DNA from: Psychrobacillus sp032154225
GTDB lineage: Bacteria > Bacillota > Bacilli > Bacillales_A > Planococcaceae
Length of the DNA: 64,000 bases
Direction: 5' to 3'
Assembly: GCF_032154225.1 (NCBI RefSeq)
Contig: NZ_JALDYF010000002.1
Coordinates: 124,001 to 188,000, forward strand
Positions within the stretch are counted from its first letter, which is position 1, and each line of letters starts with the position of its first letter. Below are positions 9,099-18,240 of the stretch, in pieces. The notes under the pieces were generated by a model. The model saw only the letters and a list, made by a program, of their open reading frames with translations, ran no database searches and had not been told where the DNA came from. The translations under genes and the position numbers were made by a program.

Positions 9099-9602
9099 TT
9101 AAACAGTAAACTCATAATAAGGCTCCTCTTGCTCGGTGTCATCAAACCATTTCATCTCTTTGAATATAAAGCCGATGTTTTCTAATATTTTTAAGGAACC
9201 TATATTTTCTGGACTAGCTGAAGCAGTCACAAGTTGAACTTTCCCGTGATTTTTAGCCAACTCTATGCAAGCAAGTGCTGCTTCTGTTGCAAACCCTTTC
9301 CCCCAAGAATTTTTACTAAAATGATAAATTAATTCAACTTCGCTTATTGCACCTGTAATATTGAAGCCAGCTGCTCCAATAATTTCTCCAGTTTCCTTTT
9401 CTTTTACAGCATATACAGATAAACGATTTACTTCATGACATGTTCGATATGCAGCAATTACTTTAAATAAAACCTCATGGGAAGTAGCACCATCACATAA
9501 CTTCATAACCTCTTCGTCGCCCCAAAATTGTTTGACATACTCTATATGTTTGTCATCAAATACATGTAATTCTAAGCGTTCTGTTTCAAATGCCATTTCC
9601 AT
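9099..9602 (-). CDS. GNAT N-acetyltransferase (RimJ/RimL type)
   Basis: A 167-residue acetyltransferase. The RimJ/RimL-like start FETERLELHVFDD, the acetyl-CoA binding motif NSWGKGFATEAALACIELA and the ASPENIGSLKILENIGF segment define the family. Such enzymes acetylate amines on small molecules or protein N-termini, and the substrate is not shown. AGAGGTGAT precedes the ATG; a second ATG two codons on is also possible. Monocistronic, between a terminator and rnhC. Confidence 0.85.
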   Translation of the reverse strand: MEMAFETERLELHVFDDKHIEYVKQFWGDEEVMKLCDGATSHEVLFKVIAAYRTCHEVNRLSVYAVKEKETGEIIGAAGFNITGAISEVELIYHFSKNSWGKGFATEAALACIELAKNHGKVQLVTASASPENIGSLKILENIGFIFKEMKWFDDTEQEEPYYEFTV

Positions 9603-9620
9603 TTAAATCACCTCTATTGA

Positions 9621-10559
9621 TTAAGATCTTCTTTTATTCGCAAGCTTCATCGCTTTTTGTGTATTGGCAAAATGCCATTTTGTAATGGATTTGAGAAAAG
9701 TTTCTCCGTGTTTTAAATAAATTTTTGCCGCGATTTCATCCACTTTTGCGCTTGCTCCTTTAGGAATGGTCGTATTTGCTATGTTGCTTAAGCGGTCCAT
9801 TTCTTTTAAAAATGCATATCTTGCAATAATAGAAGCAGCGGCAACCGATACGTGAATTTGCTCTGCTTTTGTAGAAAACAATACATTTTCTTTGATGATT
9901 TCTTTTTCGGCTTTAATGTGATTATAGTAAATTCCGCGCTCGGCAAACTGGTCGATTAAAATATATGCAGGCTTCTCAGGAACCATCTTTTTTAATACAT
10001 GCTTAAGTGCTTGATTATGCATTAATGCTTTTATTTTTCCTTGAGACGAACCTCGCCCTTGGATATCATTGTACTTTTCATTTTTTAATATTAAAACACT
10101 ATGTGTCAATGTAGCCATTAACTCGGGAGCCATTATGCGCATACTATCATCTGTAAGCATCTTAGAATCTTTTACACCGAGCTCTTTCACGAGTTCTATT
10201 TGATCTTCTCGAACGAAACAAGCTGCAACCGTGATTGGTCCGAAGTAATCACCAGTTCCCGTTTCGTCTGATCCGATAACAGATAAATTGGCGAAATTCG
10301 GTGGCAATAAATCGCCTTTTGTGTTGACACTAGTAGCTTTCGGAGTAACTTTATCAGCTGTGCCCCATAAAGATGCTTCTCTGGATGCACCATTTCCTTG
10401 GAACATTACTTTCCCAGATTTATAAATTGTCACTGTTGTATCTGATAGTTTCGCAGCAAAAACTACTCCAGGAGCGGATCTTTCTACTTTAAACTTTGTG
10501 TAATGGGCTTTCACTTTTTCTATTTGACTTGCTTCTAGCAATAGTACTACATTAGACAT
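9621..10559 (-). CDS. rnhC: Ribonuclease HIII
   Basis: Removes RNA from RNA-DNA hybrids in the cytoplasm. The 312 residues match the normal length. An N-terminal TBP-like substrate-binding domain (about 1-85) precedes the type 2 RNase H domain with the catalytic start GSDETGTGDYFGP, then VKDSK and ILIDQFAE. ATG 10559 gives the usual family N-terminus MSNVVLLL. The longer upstream frame is not conserved-looking. It is divergent from zapA, as in other Bacilli. Confidence 0.95.
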   Translation of the reverse strand: MSNVVLLLEASQIEKVKAHYTKFKVERSAPGVVFAAKLSDTTVTIYKSGKVMFQGNGASREASLWGTADKVTPKATSVNTKGDLLPPNFANLSVIGSDETGTGDYFGPITVAACFVREDQIELVKELGVKDSKMLTDDSMRIMAPELMATLTHSVLILKNEKYNDIQGRGSSQGKIKALMHNQALKHVLKKMVPEKPAYILIDQFAERGIYYNHIKAEKEIIKENVLFSTKAEQIHVSVAAASIIARYAFLKEMDRLSNIANTTIPKGASAKVDEIAAKIYLKHGETFLKSITKWHFANTQKAMKLANKRRS

Positions 10560-10636
10560 TTGTACGTTCCTTTCTTCACATCGTAATCTATTTCGTGTTA
10601 TTATTATAAATAGGATTTTCTGGGGAGGGCATGACT

Positions 10637-10897
10637 TTGTCAGAACAACATAAAACACGTATTACTGTCGATATATATGGGCAGAATTATAAAATGGTAG
10701 GTTCAGAAACTTCTGGCCATATGAGACTGGTTGCCTCTATGGTAGATGATAAAATGAGAGAGATTCATTCCCATAATGGTAAATTAGACACTGCCAAGCT
10801 TGCAGTGCTTACCGCAGTCAATGCTGTGAATGACTACATAAAAGTAAAAGAGCAACTAGAGTTAATGGAAGAAGAATTGAAAAGGCTAAAGGACTGA
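10637..10897 (+). CDS. zapA: Cell division protein ZapA
   Basis: Small FtsZ-associated protein that promotes Z-ring assembly. The 86 residues have the conserved start TRITVDIYGQNYKMVG, MRLVASMVDDKM, and a C-terminal coiled coil (KVKEQLELMEEELKRLK) for dimerisation. A TTG at 10637 is chosen because GGAGGG ends at 10629. That leaves seven bases to TTG but only one to the ATG at 10631. It is followed after four bases by the CvpA-family gene. Confidence 0.92.
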   Translation: MSEQHKTRITVDIYGQNYKMVGSETSGHMRLVASMVDDKMREIHSHNGKLDTAKLAVLTAVNAVNDYIKVKEQLELMEEELKRLKD

Positions 10898-10901
10898 CAA
10901 A

Positions 10902-11444
10902 ATGCTAGATATACTTATATTAATATTACTTGTTGCTGGTTTAGTAACAGGTGCAAAAAGAGGGTTAATCGTTCAACTGATCCATATGACTGGTTTTATT
11001 ATCGCATTGATCGTTGCGTATACTTATTATAAACCACTTGCGGATAAATTTGTTTTATGGATTCCATTTCCAGCAGTAACAGCAGGTTCTAAACTTACGA
11101 TTGCAGTAGATAGTTTAGACTTAGATCAAACATTTTATCGAATTATTGCATTTGCACTTATTTTTATTACGATTAAATTCGCGTTACAGTTATTAGCTTC
11201 TATGTTCGATTTCCTAAAGTACTTACCTGTACTTGGTTTTATAAGCAATGCTTTTGGAGCTGTTTTAGGATTTGTCGAGTTTTACTTTTTATCATTTGTT
11301 TTATTGTATGTTTTTGCGTTATTACCAATCGATTTTATACAAAACTTAATATCCAATTCTATGTTGACAGGCTGGATGCTAGAGCATACGCCTATCTTAT
11401 CGGAAACTATGAAAAATTTGTGGTACATCTATATTGAAAAGTAA
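10902..11444 (+). CDS. CvpA family membrane protein (YshB-like)
   Basis: Integral membrane protein of 180 residues with four to five hydrophobic segments, beginning DILILILLVAGLVTGAKRGL, the signature of the CvpA family (colicin V production). In Bacilli it sits between zapA and polX, as here. The biological role is unsettled, with links to cell envelope stress. It ends in a strong terminator. Confidence 0.85.
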   Translation: MLDILILILLVAGLVTGAKRGLIVQLIHMTGFIIALIVAYTYYKPLADKFVLWIPFPAVTAGSKLTIAVDSLDLDQTFYRIIAFALIFITIKFALQLLASMFDFLKYLPVLGFISNAFGAVLGFVEFYFLSFVLLYVFALLPIDFIQNLISNSMLTGWMLEHTPILSETMKNLWYIYIEK

Positions 11445-11473
11445 CTTCTCTCAAATAGAGAGAAGTTTTTTTT
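11443..11473 (+). terminator. Terminator after the zapA-cvpA operon
   Basis: A 10-bp stem AACTTCTCTC ... GAGAGAAGTT with a 5-base loop and a run of eight T. It separates this operon from polX. Confidence 0.9.
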
Positions 11474-11482
11474 GAAAGAATA

Positions 11483-11605
11483 AGAAAGTATAGGGATGAA
11501 TGGAGTGGATTTCGTTACAAGTGAACGCTTACCACTATATCCAATTTGTAATGAAGAACTTGCGAGTAGCGAAAATGCGCTAAAAGTTGGCTGTTTTTTG
11601 AAATT
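11483..11605 (+). repeat. Degenerate copy of the long intergenic repeat
   Basis: The start (GGAGTGGATTTCGTTACAAG then tgaacgcttacc) matches the first part of the repeats at 21914 and 30217. The rest has decayed or been deleted. Like those copies it lies directly after an operon terminator and in the same orientation. Confidence 0.6.
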
Positions 11606-11682
11606 CATTTTCAATATTTTATAAATCGCAAGCAACGGTCTTTTTTTTCGACGATTTTTCTTGAATGAAGGGAGCTATTCCA

Positions 11683-13380
11683 ATGGATAAAAAAACGATT
11701 ATTAATACATTAGAAAAAATTGCATTATATATGGAATTACAAGGAGAAAATCCTTTTAAAGTATCTGCTTTTCGAAAAGCAGCACAAGTACTAGAGCTAG
11801 ATGCACGCAGTCTTACTGAAATGGATAATATATTAACGCTAAAAGGTATTGGAAGTACGACAGGCAAAGTAATTGAAGAATTATTGGAGAATGGTGAATC
11901 TTCCTTGCTAATAGAGTTACAAAGTATTGTACCTAAAGGGTTATTGCCGATGTTGAAAATTCCTGGACTTGGCGGGAAGAAAATCGCAAAGCTTTATAAA
12001 GAACTACAAATCGATTCGATTGATGCTTTAAAAGAAGCTTGTGAGGCTAAAAAAGTACAGACGTTAGCTGGGTTTGCAGCAAAAACAGAAGAGAAAATTT
12101 TAGCTGAGATTGACAATTTACAATCAAAGCCTGAGCGAACTGCAATATGGAAATTAGAACCGATTGTAGAAATGATTGAGAGCAAGCTAGCGGCAATCGA
12201 GCAGATTGAGAAATTTTCAGTTGCGGGATCATACCGTAGGGTGAAAGAAGCAAGTAAAGATATTGACTTCATCATTACAACAAGTTCGCCGCAACAAGTA
12301 AGGGAAGAACTTCTGCAAGTGCTTCCAGTGCTAAAGGTAATTGCAGCCGGTGATACAAAAGTTTCTGTTACACTTGATTTGGACGATGAAGTGGATGTAG
12401 ATTTCCGATTAGTAGAAGCTCACCAATATGCGTCTGCACTTAACCATTTCACAGGTTCGAAGGATCATAATATTAAGATGCGACAAATTGCAAAAGAGCA
12501 AGGGAAGAAAATTAGTGAATATGGCGTTGAGTTAGAAGACGGCACAATGCAGCATTTTAACTCAGAGCAAGAGTTTTACGCATATTTTGACTTGCCTTTC
12601 ATTCCTCCGACTGTTCGAGAAGATGGATCAGAGTTTGCAAAGCTCGATCAATTATCTGCACTGGTCACTTTGGATGATATAAAAGGTGATTTTCATATGC
12701 ACTCCACTTGGTCTGATGGGGCTCACTCTATCGAAGAAATGGTGGAGGCAAGTCGTGCGAAAGGTTATTCGTATATTGTTATTACTGATCACTCTGACTA
12801 TTTAAAAGTTGCGAATGGACTTTCAAAGGAAAGATTAGTGCAACAAATAGAAGTGATTAAAGAGTTAAATGCAAAATATACGGACATTGAAGTTTTTGCT
12901 GGAACAGAAATGGATATCCTTCCTGATGGATCGCTCGATTTTGATGATGAGCTTTTAAAGCAATTAGATTTTGTCATTGCTTCGATTCATTCGAGCTTCA
13001 GCCAGCCTCAAGAAAAGATAATGGAGCGATTATTCAATGCGGTGACAAATCCATATGTGCATATGATCGCTCATCCGACTGGAAGAATTGTCGAGCAAAG
13101 AAATGGTTATAATCCAGTTGTACCAACTTTAATAGAGTGGGCAAAAGAACATGGGAAAATACTTGAACTGAATGCTAATCCATATCGCTTAGATTTGAAT
13201 ACGGAGCATTTAAAATTGGCGCAACAAGCTTCTGTGCCGATTGCTATAAATACAGATGCACATCATATGGATCAGCTAAAATATATGGATCTTGGGGTTC
13301 GTTATGCTCAAAAAGCATGGCTACCAAAAGAAAGTATCGTAAATACTTGGACACTTGAACAGTTTAAGCAATTCATTTAG
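11683..13380 (+). CDS. polX: DNA polymerase/3'-5' exonuclease PolX
   Basis: Family X DNA polymerase for gap filling in repair, 565 residues (about 570 is normal). From N to C: helix-hairpin-helix DNA-binding repeats (LKGIGSTTGKVIEEL, IPGLGGKKIAKLY), the nucleotidyltransferase core with metal-binding DIDF and DVDFR, and the PHP exonuclease domain starting GDFHMHSTWSDG and ending with INTDAHH. ATG 11683 is chosen because AAGGGAG lies seven to eight bases upstream, inside the longer frame. mutS2 follows 21 bases downstream. Confidence 0.95.
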   Translation: MDKKTIINTLEKIALYMELQGENPFKVSAFRKAAQVLELDARSLTEMDNILTLKGIGSTTGKVIEELLENGESSLLIELQSIVPKGLLPMLKIPGLGGKKIAKLYKELQIDSIDALKEACEAKKVQTLAGFAAKTEEKILAEIDNLQSKPERTAIWKLEPIVEMIESKLAAIEQIEKFSVAGSYRRVKEASKDIDFIITTSSPQQVREELLQVLPVLKVIAAGDTKVSVTLDLDDEVDVDFRLVEAHQYASALNHFTGSKDHNIKMRQIAKEQGKKISEYGVELEDGTMQHFNSEQEFYAYFDLPFIPPTVREDGSEFAKLDQLSALVTLDDIKGDFHMHSTWSDGAHSIEEMVEASRAKGYSYIVITDHSDYLKVANGLSKERLVQQIEVIKELNAKYTDIEVFAGTEMDILPDGSLDFDDELLKQLDFVIASIHSSFSQPQEKIMERLFNAVTNPYVHMIAHPTGRIVEQRNGYNPVVPTLIEWAKEHGKILELNANPYRLDLNTEHLKLAQQASVPIAINTDAHHMDQLKYMDLGVRYAQKAWLPKESIVNTWTLEQFKQFI

Positions 13381-13401
13381 AAATAATTAGGAGGTGCTAC
13401 A

Positions 13402-15765
13402 GTGATTGCTGAAAGAGCACTAAAAACACTGGAATATTATAAAATTCGAGATGAAGTATCAAACTATTGTACTTCTTCTGTAGGGAAAACTCATATAGAT
13501 CAGTTGGTTCCTTCTGTTGATTACGCAGAAGTAACGAAATTGTTGGAAGAAATGGATGAAGGGTTAGCGGTACTTCGCTTAAAAGGGAATGTGCCAATGG
13601 GCGGAATTACAGACATTCGTCCGCATGCAAAACGAGCACAAATCGGTGGGATGTTAAGTCCAATGGAATTAATGGAAACTGCTAGTACGATTAGAGCAAG
13701 TCGTATTTTACGCCAGTTTTTTGAAAGTGTAGCAGAAACCGAAGATGTGCAAATTCCTCATTTTATGGAGAAAAAGAACGCAATGCCAATTTTAACCGCA
13801 TTAGAGCATGAAATAAATGATTGCATCGATGAAAACGGAGCGGTATTAGATAGTGCAAGTACGACTTTACGATCGATTCGTCAGCAATTACGGATGCAAG
13901 TAAGTAGAGTTCGTGAAAAACTAGAAAGCTATACAAGGGGTGCGAATGCATCTAAAATGCTTTCAGATTCGATTATTACGATTCGAAATGATCGCTATGT
14001 TATTCCAGTGAAATCGGAATATCGAAGTCATTACGGAGGAATTATCCACGATCAATCATCTTCTGGCCAAACATTATTTATTGAACCATCAGCAGTTGTT
14101 CAATTAAATAATGATATACGGGGATTGAAAGTGAAAGAGCAGGAAGAAATCGACCGAATTTTGATCAAGTTAACTGCAGAAGTGGAAATTGTAGGACATG
14201 ATATTTTTCTTTTAGTGAGTATTCTTGGAAATATTGACGTGATTTTAGCGAAGTCTAAATATGGACAAGCAGAAAAATGTACGATGCCGGTTATTAATAA
14301 TGATGGCTATATTCGTCTTGTGAAGGCAAGGCACCCACTTATTCCAGTTGAACAAGCAGTGGCAAATACGATTGAATTTGGAAAAGATATTACGTCTATT
14401 GTTATTACTGGACCAAATACGGGTGGTAAAACAGTTACGCTAAAAACAGTCGGTTTATGTACATTAATGGCTCAAAGTGGAATACCAATTCCAGCACTTG
14501 ATGGTTCGGAAGTTGCGCTTTTTGAATCGGTTTTTGCCGATATTGGTGACGAACAATCAATTGAACAAAGCTTAAGTACATTTTCTTCTCATATGGTGAA
14601 TATTGTTGATATTTTGAAAAAATATGATGAGAGATCACTTATTTTATTCGATGAATTAGGAGCAGGGACAGATCCTCAAGAAGGAGCGGCTCTTGCGATT
14701 TCGATTTTAGATGCAGTGCATGGAACAGGGTCTCGTGTAATGGCAACGACGCATTATCCAGAGTTGAAAGCATATAGCTATAATCGACCTGGGGTAACGA
14801 ATGCGAGTGTGGAGTTTGATGTGGAAACACTTAGTCCAACATACAAATTATTAATTGGTGTACCAGGGCGAAGTAATGCATTCGAAATTTCAGAACGACT
14901 AGGTTTACCGTCTTCTATTATTGCACAAGCCCAGTCATTCACTGGAACAGATCGTGGAGAAGTAAACTCGATGATCGCTTCTTTGGAAGATAGCCGTAGA
15001 CAGGCAGAAAAAGATGCGGAAGAAACAGAAGAAAAATTAGTTGAAGCATCTCAAGTAAAAGAAGATTTAGAGCAAAAGCTAGCTCAACTAGAGTTAAAAC
15101 GTGAGCAGCTGGAGAGTAAAGCGAAAGAAAAAGCGAAAAAAATTGTGGATGATGCAAGACGCGAAGCAGATGAAATTATAAGTGAACTTCGTAAAATGCA
15201 AGCAAACACACATCTTCTTATAAAAGAGCACGAATTGATTGATGCGAAAAAACGTTTAGATGCGGCATTACCAAGCAATCCTGTGCTTAAAAAGCAAAAG
15301 AGATTGAATGAGCTATCTAAAGAACTCAAGTCGGGCGATGAAGTCAAGGTGCTAAGCTTCGGTCAAAAAGGTACATTACTCGCAAAATTATCAAAAACAG
15401 AATGGTCTGTTCAAATTGGTATGCTTAAAATGAAATTAGACGAGTCGGATTTAGAGTTTATTAAACCAGAAAAAGAAAAACAAACAGTGTCGGTAAATGC
15501 AGTTCGTGGCAGAGACACGCATGTGAAGTTAGAGCTCGATCTGCGCGGGGAACGTTATGAAGATGCAATTATCCGCACTGAAAAGTATTTAGATGATGCG
15601 ATTCTATCGAATTATCCTAGAATTTCAATTATTCATGGAAAAGGCACAGGTGTATTAAGACAAGCAATCCAGCAATATTTAAAAAATCATTCTCGTGTGA
15701 AAAGCTATCGTTTCGGTGAAGCGGGAGAGGGTGGACATGGAGTGACGGTCGTTGAGCTGAAATAA
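13402..15765 (+). CDS. mutS2: Endonuclease MutS2
   Basis: MutS-family ATPase with endonuclease tail. Known roles in Bacilli are limiting homologous recombination and rescuing stalled ribosomes. Of 787 residues, the lever/clamp region is followed by Walker A GPNTGGKT (about 336), Walker B LILFDELGAGTDPQEG, a long coiled coil (about 515-615, very Glu/Lys rich) and the C-terminal Smr nuclease domain with LDLRGERYEDA and ISIIHGKGTGVLR. GTG start behind AGGAGGTG. Probably cotranscribed with polX. Confidence 0.96.
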   Translation: MIAERALKTLEYYKIRDEVSNYCTSSVGKTHIDQLVPSVDYAEVTKLLEEMDEGLAVLRLKGNVPMGGITDIRPHAKRAQIGGMLSPMELMETASTIRASRILRQFFESVAETEDVQIPHFMEKKNAMPILTALEHEINDCIDENGAVLDSASTTLRSIRQQLRMQVSRVREKLESYTRGANASKMLSDSIITIRNDRYVIPVKSEYRSHYGGIIHDQSSSGQTLFIEPSAVVQLNNDIRGLKVKEQEEIDRILIKLTAEVEIVGHDIFLLVSILGNIDVILAKSKYGQAEKCTMPVINNDGYIRLVKARHPLIPVEQAVANTIEFGKDITSIVITGPNTGGKTVTLKTVGLCTLMAQSGIPIPALDGSEVALFESVFADIGDEQSIEQSLSTFSSHMVNIVDILKKYDERSLILFDELGAGTDPQEGAALAISILDAVHGTGSRVMATTHYPELKAYSYNRPGVTNASVEFDVETLSPTYKLLIGVPGRSNAFEISERLGLPSSIIAQAQSFTGTDRGEVNSMIASLEDSRRQAEKDAEETEEKLVEASQVKEDLEQKLAQLELKREQLESKAKEKAKKIVDDARREADEIISELRKMQANTHLLIKEHELIDAKKRLDAALPSNPVLKKQKRLNELSKELKSGDEVKVLSFGQKGTLLAKLSKTEWSVQIGMLKMKLDESDLEFIKPEKEKQTVSVNAVRGRDTHVKLELDLRGERYEDAIIRTEKYLDDAILSNYPRISIIHGKGTGVLRQAIQQYLKNHSRVKSYRFGEAGEGGHGVTVVELK

Positions 15766-15838
15766 GGTAGATGATAAATTTTTGAAACCTTTTGTCGCTT
15801 TAAACGTAAAGTAAGAAAAATTCAAAGGGGTTTATAAG

Positions 15839-16252
15839 ATGATTCTTTCTAGTTTTTGGTCTAATCCACTTGTAGAATCTGCAGGTTATTTTAGTGTAGT
15901 TGTTTTATGTTTAATCGTTTCGATGGTTATTTTCGAAATTGTCACGAAGTATAAAAACTGGGAAGAAATCAAAAAGGGTAATGTAGCGGTGGCGATGGCA
16001 ACAGGAGGAAAAATATTTGGTGTTTGTAATATTTTTAGATATTCAATAGAGCAGCATAGTTCGCTTTTTGAAATGATTGGCTGGGGCTTGTTTGGCTTTT
16101 CATTATTGATCATTGCTTATTGGCTTTTTGAATTTTTCACACCAAGCTTTAACGTAGATAAAGAAATTGAAAATGATAATCGATCTGTAGGTTTCATATC
16201 TCTTATTATTTCAGTTGGACTGTCGTATGTAATTGGGGCAAGTATTTCATAG
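15839..16252 (+). CDS. DUF350 family membrane protein (YshE-like)
   Basis: A 137-residue protein with four membrane helices. The second helix carries the family feature AVAMATGGKIFGVCNIFRYS, and the last (GFISLIISVGLSYVIGASIS) closes the protein. DUF350 proteins occur as one or two repeats of two-helix units; function is unknown. It lies after mutS2 and before lcfA, the same position as yshE in Bacillus subtilis. An AAGGGG site precedes ATG. Confidence 0.82.
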   Translation: MILSSFWSNPLVESAGYFSVVVLCLIVSMVIFEIVTKYKNWEEIKKGNVAVAMATGGKIFGVCNIFRYSIEQHSSLFEMIGWGLFGFSLLIIAYWLFEFFTPSFNVDKEIENDNRSVGFISLIISVGLSYVIGASIS

Positions 16253-16263
16253 GAGAGATAGCG

Positions 16264-16344
16264 TTGGAAAAATTATCGAAAGTATTAATTGGTGTAAGCA
16301 TATGTTTCGTACTTGTTGGAATAGTATATTTAGTAATGAATTAG
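16264..16344 (+). CDS. Putative 26-residue single-pass membrane peptide
   Basis: A TTG start eleven bases after the DUF350 gene opens a 26-codon frame: a basic start (MEKLSKV) and one hydrophobic helix (LIGVSICFVLVGIVYLVMN). AGGAGAG, correctly spaced, precedes it and overlaps the stop of the upstream gene, so translation is plausible. The stop abuts a terminator stem. No known family. Could be a modulator of the neighbouring DUF350 protein (inference only). Confidence 0.45.
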   Translation: MEKLSKVLIGVSICFVLVGIVYLVMN

Positions 16345-16371
16345 AATGAGTTTGCACCTCATTCTTTTTTT
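16344..16371 (+). terminator. Terminator before lcfA
   Basis: GAATGAG ... CTCATTC, 7-bp stem with a 7-base loop, followed by seven T. Confidence 0.85.
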
Positions 16372-16378
16372 CTACAAG

Positions 16379-16410
16379 TAATTGAATTGTCATTCATTTT
16401 TCTTTATAAT
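16379..16410 (+). promoter_or_regulatory. lcfA promoter with putative FadR operator
   Basis: A -35 TTGAAT (16382-16387), 17-base spacer and -10 TATAAT (16405-16410). The 18 bases at 16379-16396 end in an intact TCATTCA half-site and match the FadR box (TGAATGAnTAnTCATTCA) at most positions. A bound FadR would cover the -35 region and block transcription. Confidence 0.6.
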
Positions 16411-16457
16411 TAAAAATAGGAATATTCACGCTATTATAAAATAAAGGGGATGTTGTT

Positions 16458-18152
16458 ATGACAGACAAAAGATGGCTTGCTCATTATCCGCCGGAAGTAC
16501 CGCATACGCTGAACTATGAAGCTATTCCAGTTCAAGAGTATTTAACTCGCGCGTATAAAAAATTCCCATCGAAAATTGCGATCCATTTTATGGGGAAAGA
16601 TGTATCGTACAAAGAATTATATGAGTCATCGTTGAAGTTTGCGAATTACTTGCAATCTATCGGTATTAAAAAAGGAGATAGAGTAGCGATTATGCTACCA
16701 AACTGTCCACAAGGGGTTATCGGATATTACGGAGCATTGTACGCTGGTGCAATTGTCGTGCAAACGAATCCGCTATATACGGAGCGAGAAATTTCCTACC
16801 AAATGAAAGATTCAGGAGCAAAAGTAATTTTAGCGTTGGATATATTATTCCCAAGGATTTCTAAAGTGTTGAAAGAAACAGAGATAGAAAATATTATATT
16901 AACGGGCATTAAAGATTATTTGCCATTTCCGAAAAATCTTATCTATCCTTTCATTCAAAAGAAGCAATACGGCTTTACTGTAAATGTCGAACACCGTGGC
17001 ATGAATCATTTATTTCCTGAAATAATGAAAGTAGCGAAGGCAACCCCGATTGAATTATCTTTTGATTTTGAAGAAGATGTTGCACTTTTACAGTATACTG
17101 GTGGAACTACTGGTTTTCCAAAAGGAGTTATGCTTACACATAAAAACTTAATTTCGAATGCGACAATGTGTAATGCTTGGCTATATAAATGTAAAGAAGG
17201 CGAAGAAAGTATATTAGGAATTCTGCCATTCTTCCATGTATATGGTATGACGACAGTATTGATATTATCGGTTATGCTAGGTAATAAAATGATTCTTTTA
17301 CCGAAGTTTGATGCAGGTACTGCGCTGAAAACGATTGATAAGCAAAAACCTACTTTATTCCCAGGTGCACCGACGATTTATATTGGCATATTAAATCATC
17401 CAGATATTAAAAAATATGATTTGTCTTCGATTACTGCTTGTTTAAGTGGTTCTGCTGCGCTTCCAATAGAAGTACAAGAAAAATTTGAACAAGTAACTGG
17501 CGGTAAATTAGTAGAAGGGTATGGCTTAACAGAAACATCTCCTGTTACGCATGTAAATTTAATTTATAGCGATGAACGGATAAAAGGTTCAATAGGACTT
17601 CCGTGGCCAGATACGGATTCAGCGATATTTGAAATTGATTCGGCAACGCCTTTAGCTCCAGGGGAAATTGGAGAACTTGCAGTAAAAGGGCCACAAGTCA
17701 TGAAAGGCTACTGGAATCGTCCAGAAGAAACGGAAATGACGTTCCGAGATGGATGGCTATTAACAGGCGATATTGGTTATATGGATGAAAGCGGTTACTT
17801 CTATGTAGTAGATCGTAAAAAAGATATAATTATTGCAGGTGGATTTAATATTTATCCTCGTGATGTAGAAGAAGTGTTATACGAACATCCTGCAATACAA
17901 GAATGTGTGGTCGCAGGTGTACCCGATGCGTATCGTGGGGAAACTGTGAAAGCATTTATTGTATTAAAAGAAGGGGCTCATGTAACAGAAGAACAATTGA
18001 ACACATACTGTCGTGAAAACTTGGCAGCATTCAAAGTGCCTAGAATGTATGAGTTTAGAACGGAGCTTCCGAAAACAGCGGTTGGAAAAATTTTAAGAAG
18101 AACTTTAATAGATGAAGAGAAAGAGAAATTAAAACAAGCAGTAGAGAGTTAA
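16458..18152 (+). CDS. lcfA: Long-chain fatty acid--CoA ligase
   Basis: Activates long-chain fatty acids to acyl-CoA with ATP at the start of beta-oxidation. The 564-residue AMP-forming enzyme shows the P-loop YTGGTTGFPKGVMLTHKN, the VEGYGLTETSPV motif, LLTGDIGYMDESGYF, the DRKKDIII hinge and the catalytic Lys near the C-terminus (LPKTAVGKILRR). First gene of the lcfA-fadR-fadB-etfB-etfA order known from Bacillus subtilis. A putative FadR box in its promoter fits derepression by long-chain acyl-CoA. Confidence 0.95.
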   Translation: MTDKRWLAHYPPEVPHTLNYEAIPVQEYLTRAYKKFPSKIAIHFMGKDVSYKELYESSLKFANYLQSIGIKKGDRVAIMLPNCPQGVIGYYGALYAGAIVVQTNPLYTEREISYQMKDSGAKVILALDILFPRISKVLKETEIENIILTGIKDYLPFPKNLIYPFIQKKQYGFTVNVEHRGMNHLFPEIMKVAKATPIELSFDFEEDVALLQYTGGTTGFPKGVMLTHKNLISNATMCNAWLYKCKEGEESILGILPFFHVYGMTTVLILSVMLGNKMILLPKFDAGTALKTIDKQKPTLFPGAPTIYIGILNHPDIKKYDLSSITACLSGSAALPIEVQEKFEQVTGGKLVEGYGLTETSPVTHVNLIYSDERIKGSIGLPWPDTDSAIFEIDSATPLAPGEIGELAVKGPQVMKGYWNRPEETEMTFRDGWLLTGDIGYMDESGYFYVVDRKKDIIIAGGFNIYPRDVEEVLYEHPAIQECVVAGVPDAYRGETVKAFIVLKEGAHVTEEQLNTYCRENLAAFKVPRMYEFRTELPKTAVGKILRRTLIDEEKEKLKQAVES

Positions 18153-18195
18153 AAGTTTGTTGACATTATTCATAATAAAATATAGAATAAAAATA

Positions 18196-18213
18196 TGAAT
18201 GAATCATCATTCA
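18196..18213. promoter_or_regulatory. FadR operator before fadR
   Basis: The 18-bp sequence TGAATGAATCATCATTCA matches the Bacillus FadR consensus TGAATGAnTAnTCATTCA at nearly every position and is an almost perfect palindrome. It lies 28 bases before the fadR start, suggesting negative autoregulation of fadR-fadB-etfBA. Confidence 0.8.
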
Positions 18214-18240
18214 TATTTTTTATTTTTGGTGGTGATTTCA

